Assembly: GCA_016194705.1 (NCBI GenBank)
Contig: JACQAZ010000003.1
Location: 1-54,096, forward strand
Length of the DNA: 54,096 nucleotides
Origin: Elusimicrobiota bacterium
GTDB lineage: Bacteria > Elusimicrobiota > Elusimicrobia > UBA1565 > UBA9628
Reading direction: 5' to 3'
A program made the translations under genes and the position numbers. The notes beneath the pieces were generated by a model, which was given only the letters and a program-made list of their open reading frames with translations, did not search any database and was not told the DNA's origin. Position 1 is the stretch's first letter; the number at the start of each line of letters is the position of its first letter. Positions 53,144 through 54,096 of the stretch are shown in pieces.

Positions 53144-53958
53144 CTCAAAGACACGCGGCGAGGCCTTTGGCGAGCATCATCATCCTCTGCCACAACGACC
53201 GAAAATACCTGCGCGGCTGCGTGGCCAGCATCCGGCGCTTCACGCCCGAGCCGCACGAGCTGATCTTCGTCGACAACGACTCCCAGGACGGCGCCTACGA
53301 GGACCTCGTGCGCATCCAGAAGACCTCGAAGGTCCCCGTGCGCGTCATCCGCAACAAGGAGAACCGATTTTTCGCGGGCGGCAACAACCAGGGCATGCGC
53401 GCCGCGCGGGGAGAGAACCTCGTCTTGCTCAACGCGGACACGGTCGTGACGCCGGGCTGGCTCTCGGGACTGGCCGACTGCGCCAAGCGCGACGAGCGCG
53501 TCGGCCTCGTCGGGCCCTACACGAACCAGGCCGCGGGCCTGCAGGTGCTGTGGCCGCCGTCTTACGGAACCCCGAAGGAGCTCCCTGAGTGGTCGCGGGC
53601 CTGGTCGCGGGAGCGGCGCGGCCGCGCGCGGCAAGCGCCCTGGCTCGTCGGCTTCTGCTTCCTGATTCCGCGCCGCGTCGTCGGCGAGGTCGGCCTGCTC
53701 GACGAGCGCTTCGGCCCCGGCGGTTTCGAGGACTACGATTACTGCCTGCGCGTGAGATTGGCGGGCTACGAGCTAGCCATCGCCGAGGACGTCTACATAC
53801 ATCATTTTGGAGGAAGAGGCTATGCCAACATGCGGTACGAAGAGCTCAGGGGCGGCAACCGCCGGGTCTATTGGGACAAATGGAGCCAATGGACTCGCGA
53901 TCGCTTCGCCCGCGGCGGAGCCCGGCAGGATGCCGGTCTCCCGGCCCTTCGCTCCTGA
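53140..53958 (+). CDS. Glycosyltransferase, family 2
   Basis: 272 residues from ATG 53140 with ATGA overlap. ASIIILCHNDRKYLRGCVAS, ELIFVDNDSQDGAYEDL, NQGMRAARGENLVLLNADTV (likely DxD-type site NAD) and VGLLDERFGPGGFEDYDYCL are standard for GT2 (rhamnosyl-type) enzymes. Substrate unknown. Confidence 0.88.
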   Translation: MTQRHAARPLASIIILCHNDRKYLRGCVASIRRFTPEPHELIFVDNDSQDGAYEDLVRIQKTSKVPVRVIRNKENRFFAGGNNQGMRAARGENLVLLNADTVVTPGWLSGLADCAKRDERVGLVGPYTNQAAGLQVLWPPSYGTPKELPEWSRAWSRERRGRARQAPWLVGFCFLIPRRVVGEVGLLDERFGPGGFEDYDYCLRVRLAGYELAIAEDVYIHHFGGRGYANMRYEELRGGNRRVYWDKWSQWTRDRFARGGARQDAGLPALRS

Positions 53959-54096
53959 CAAGATATTCGCGCACAAAGACCGCGTCGCCGAGTGGCTGGA
54001 GACCGGCTCCTCCAAGCCCGTCACGGTCGAGATGGACATGACCAACGTGTGCAACCAGGCGTGCCCGCATTGCTTCGGATTCTACCCTGAGCGCGA
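53930..54096 (+). CDS. Radical SAM protein (N-terminal fragment, runs off window)
   Basis: ATG 53930 opens inside the last codons of the GT2 gene. 55 residues are visible: VTVEMDMTNV precedes CNQACPHC with Cys41, Cys45 and Cys48, the radical SAM motif. The rest lies beyond the right edge. It continues the alternation of glycosyltransferases and radical SAM genes. Confidence 0.8.
   Translation, partial: MPVSRPFAPDKIFAHKDRVAEWLETGSSKPVTVEMDMTNVCNQACPHCFGFYPER

Overview
The window is 54 kb of GC-rich, densely packed bacterial DNA from a diderm (Gram-negative type) organism. It has many lipoproteins with lipoboxes, a LpoB-type activator, LPP20 and AsmA-like envelope proteins, Tat translocase genes and an aa3-type cytochrome oxidase operon. 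No rRNA, tRNA, CRISPR array, transposase or phage gene was seen. The lineage cannot be fixed from the sequence alone. The mix of Ala/Pro-rich secreted proteins, scattered radical SAM enzymes and the envelope-gene set would fit a free-living Elusimicrobiota-like bacterium, but that is a guess.

Layout. 1-6.8 kb: three paralogous minus-strand genes (one cut by the left edge, one frameshifted, one intact) for secreted proteins with expanded Pro-rich repeats. The last two also carry a striking Trp/Tyr-rich domain. All three have similar 5' leaders with two hairpins, and two share an upstream block and CTAAT/ATTAG inverted repeats. A degenerate membrane cyclophilin and a polytopic membrane protein sit between them. 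6.8-15 kb: a tandem pair of DUF255/YyaL-like thioredoxin proteins, small periplasmic and membrane proteins, and TPR and DUF483-like proteins. 15.4-21.7 kb: one tightly overlapping minus-strand operon, ctaC-D-E-F, two mini-genes, ctaA, ctaB and a dihaem lipocytochrome c. 21.7-29.2 kb: an orphan HAMP sensor, a frameshifted PilT-like ATPase, a second dihaem lipocytochrome, tatA, a cytidylyltransferase-like gene, tatC and a BT1-type transporter. 29.3-32.3 kb: a lone radical SAM protein and a broken TPR gene. 32.3-46 kb: an envelope block with an NlpC/P60 hydrolase, a trypsin-like protease, two AsmA-like proteins, an S41 protease, and an LPP20/LpoB/COG3014/LPP20 lipoprotein operon. 46.2-49.3 kb: orn, a peptide-type solute-binding protein and two small genes. 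49.5-54.1 kb: the start of a cluster alternating glycosyltransferases and radical SAM/SPASM enzymes, running off the right edge.

Regulation. Many start codons lie only 6-9 nt after a good -10 hexamer, which suggests leaderless transcripts. Two CRP/FNR-type palindromes sit at about -41.5 from predicted starts. Three genes have apparent frameshifts (a 16-bp deletion in a repeat, a one-base slip in pilT, and a slip at a GC run in a TPR gene). These could be real decay or sequencing/assembly error.
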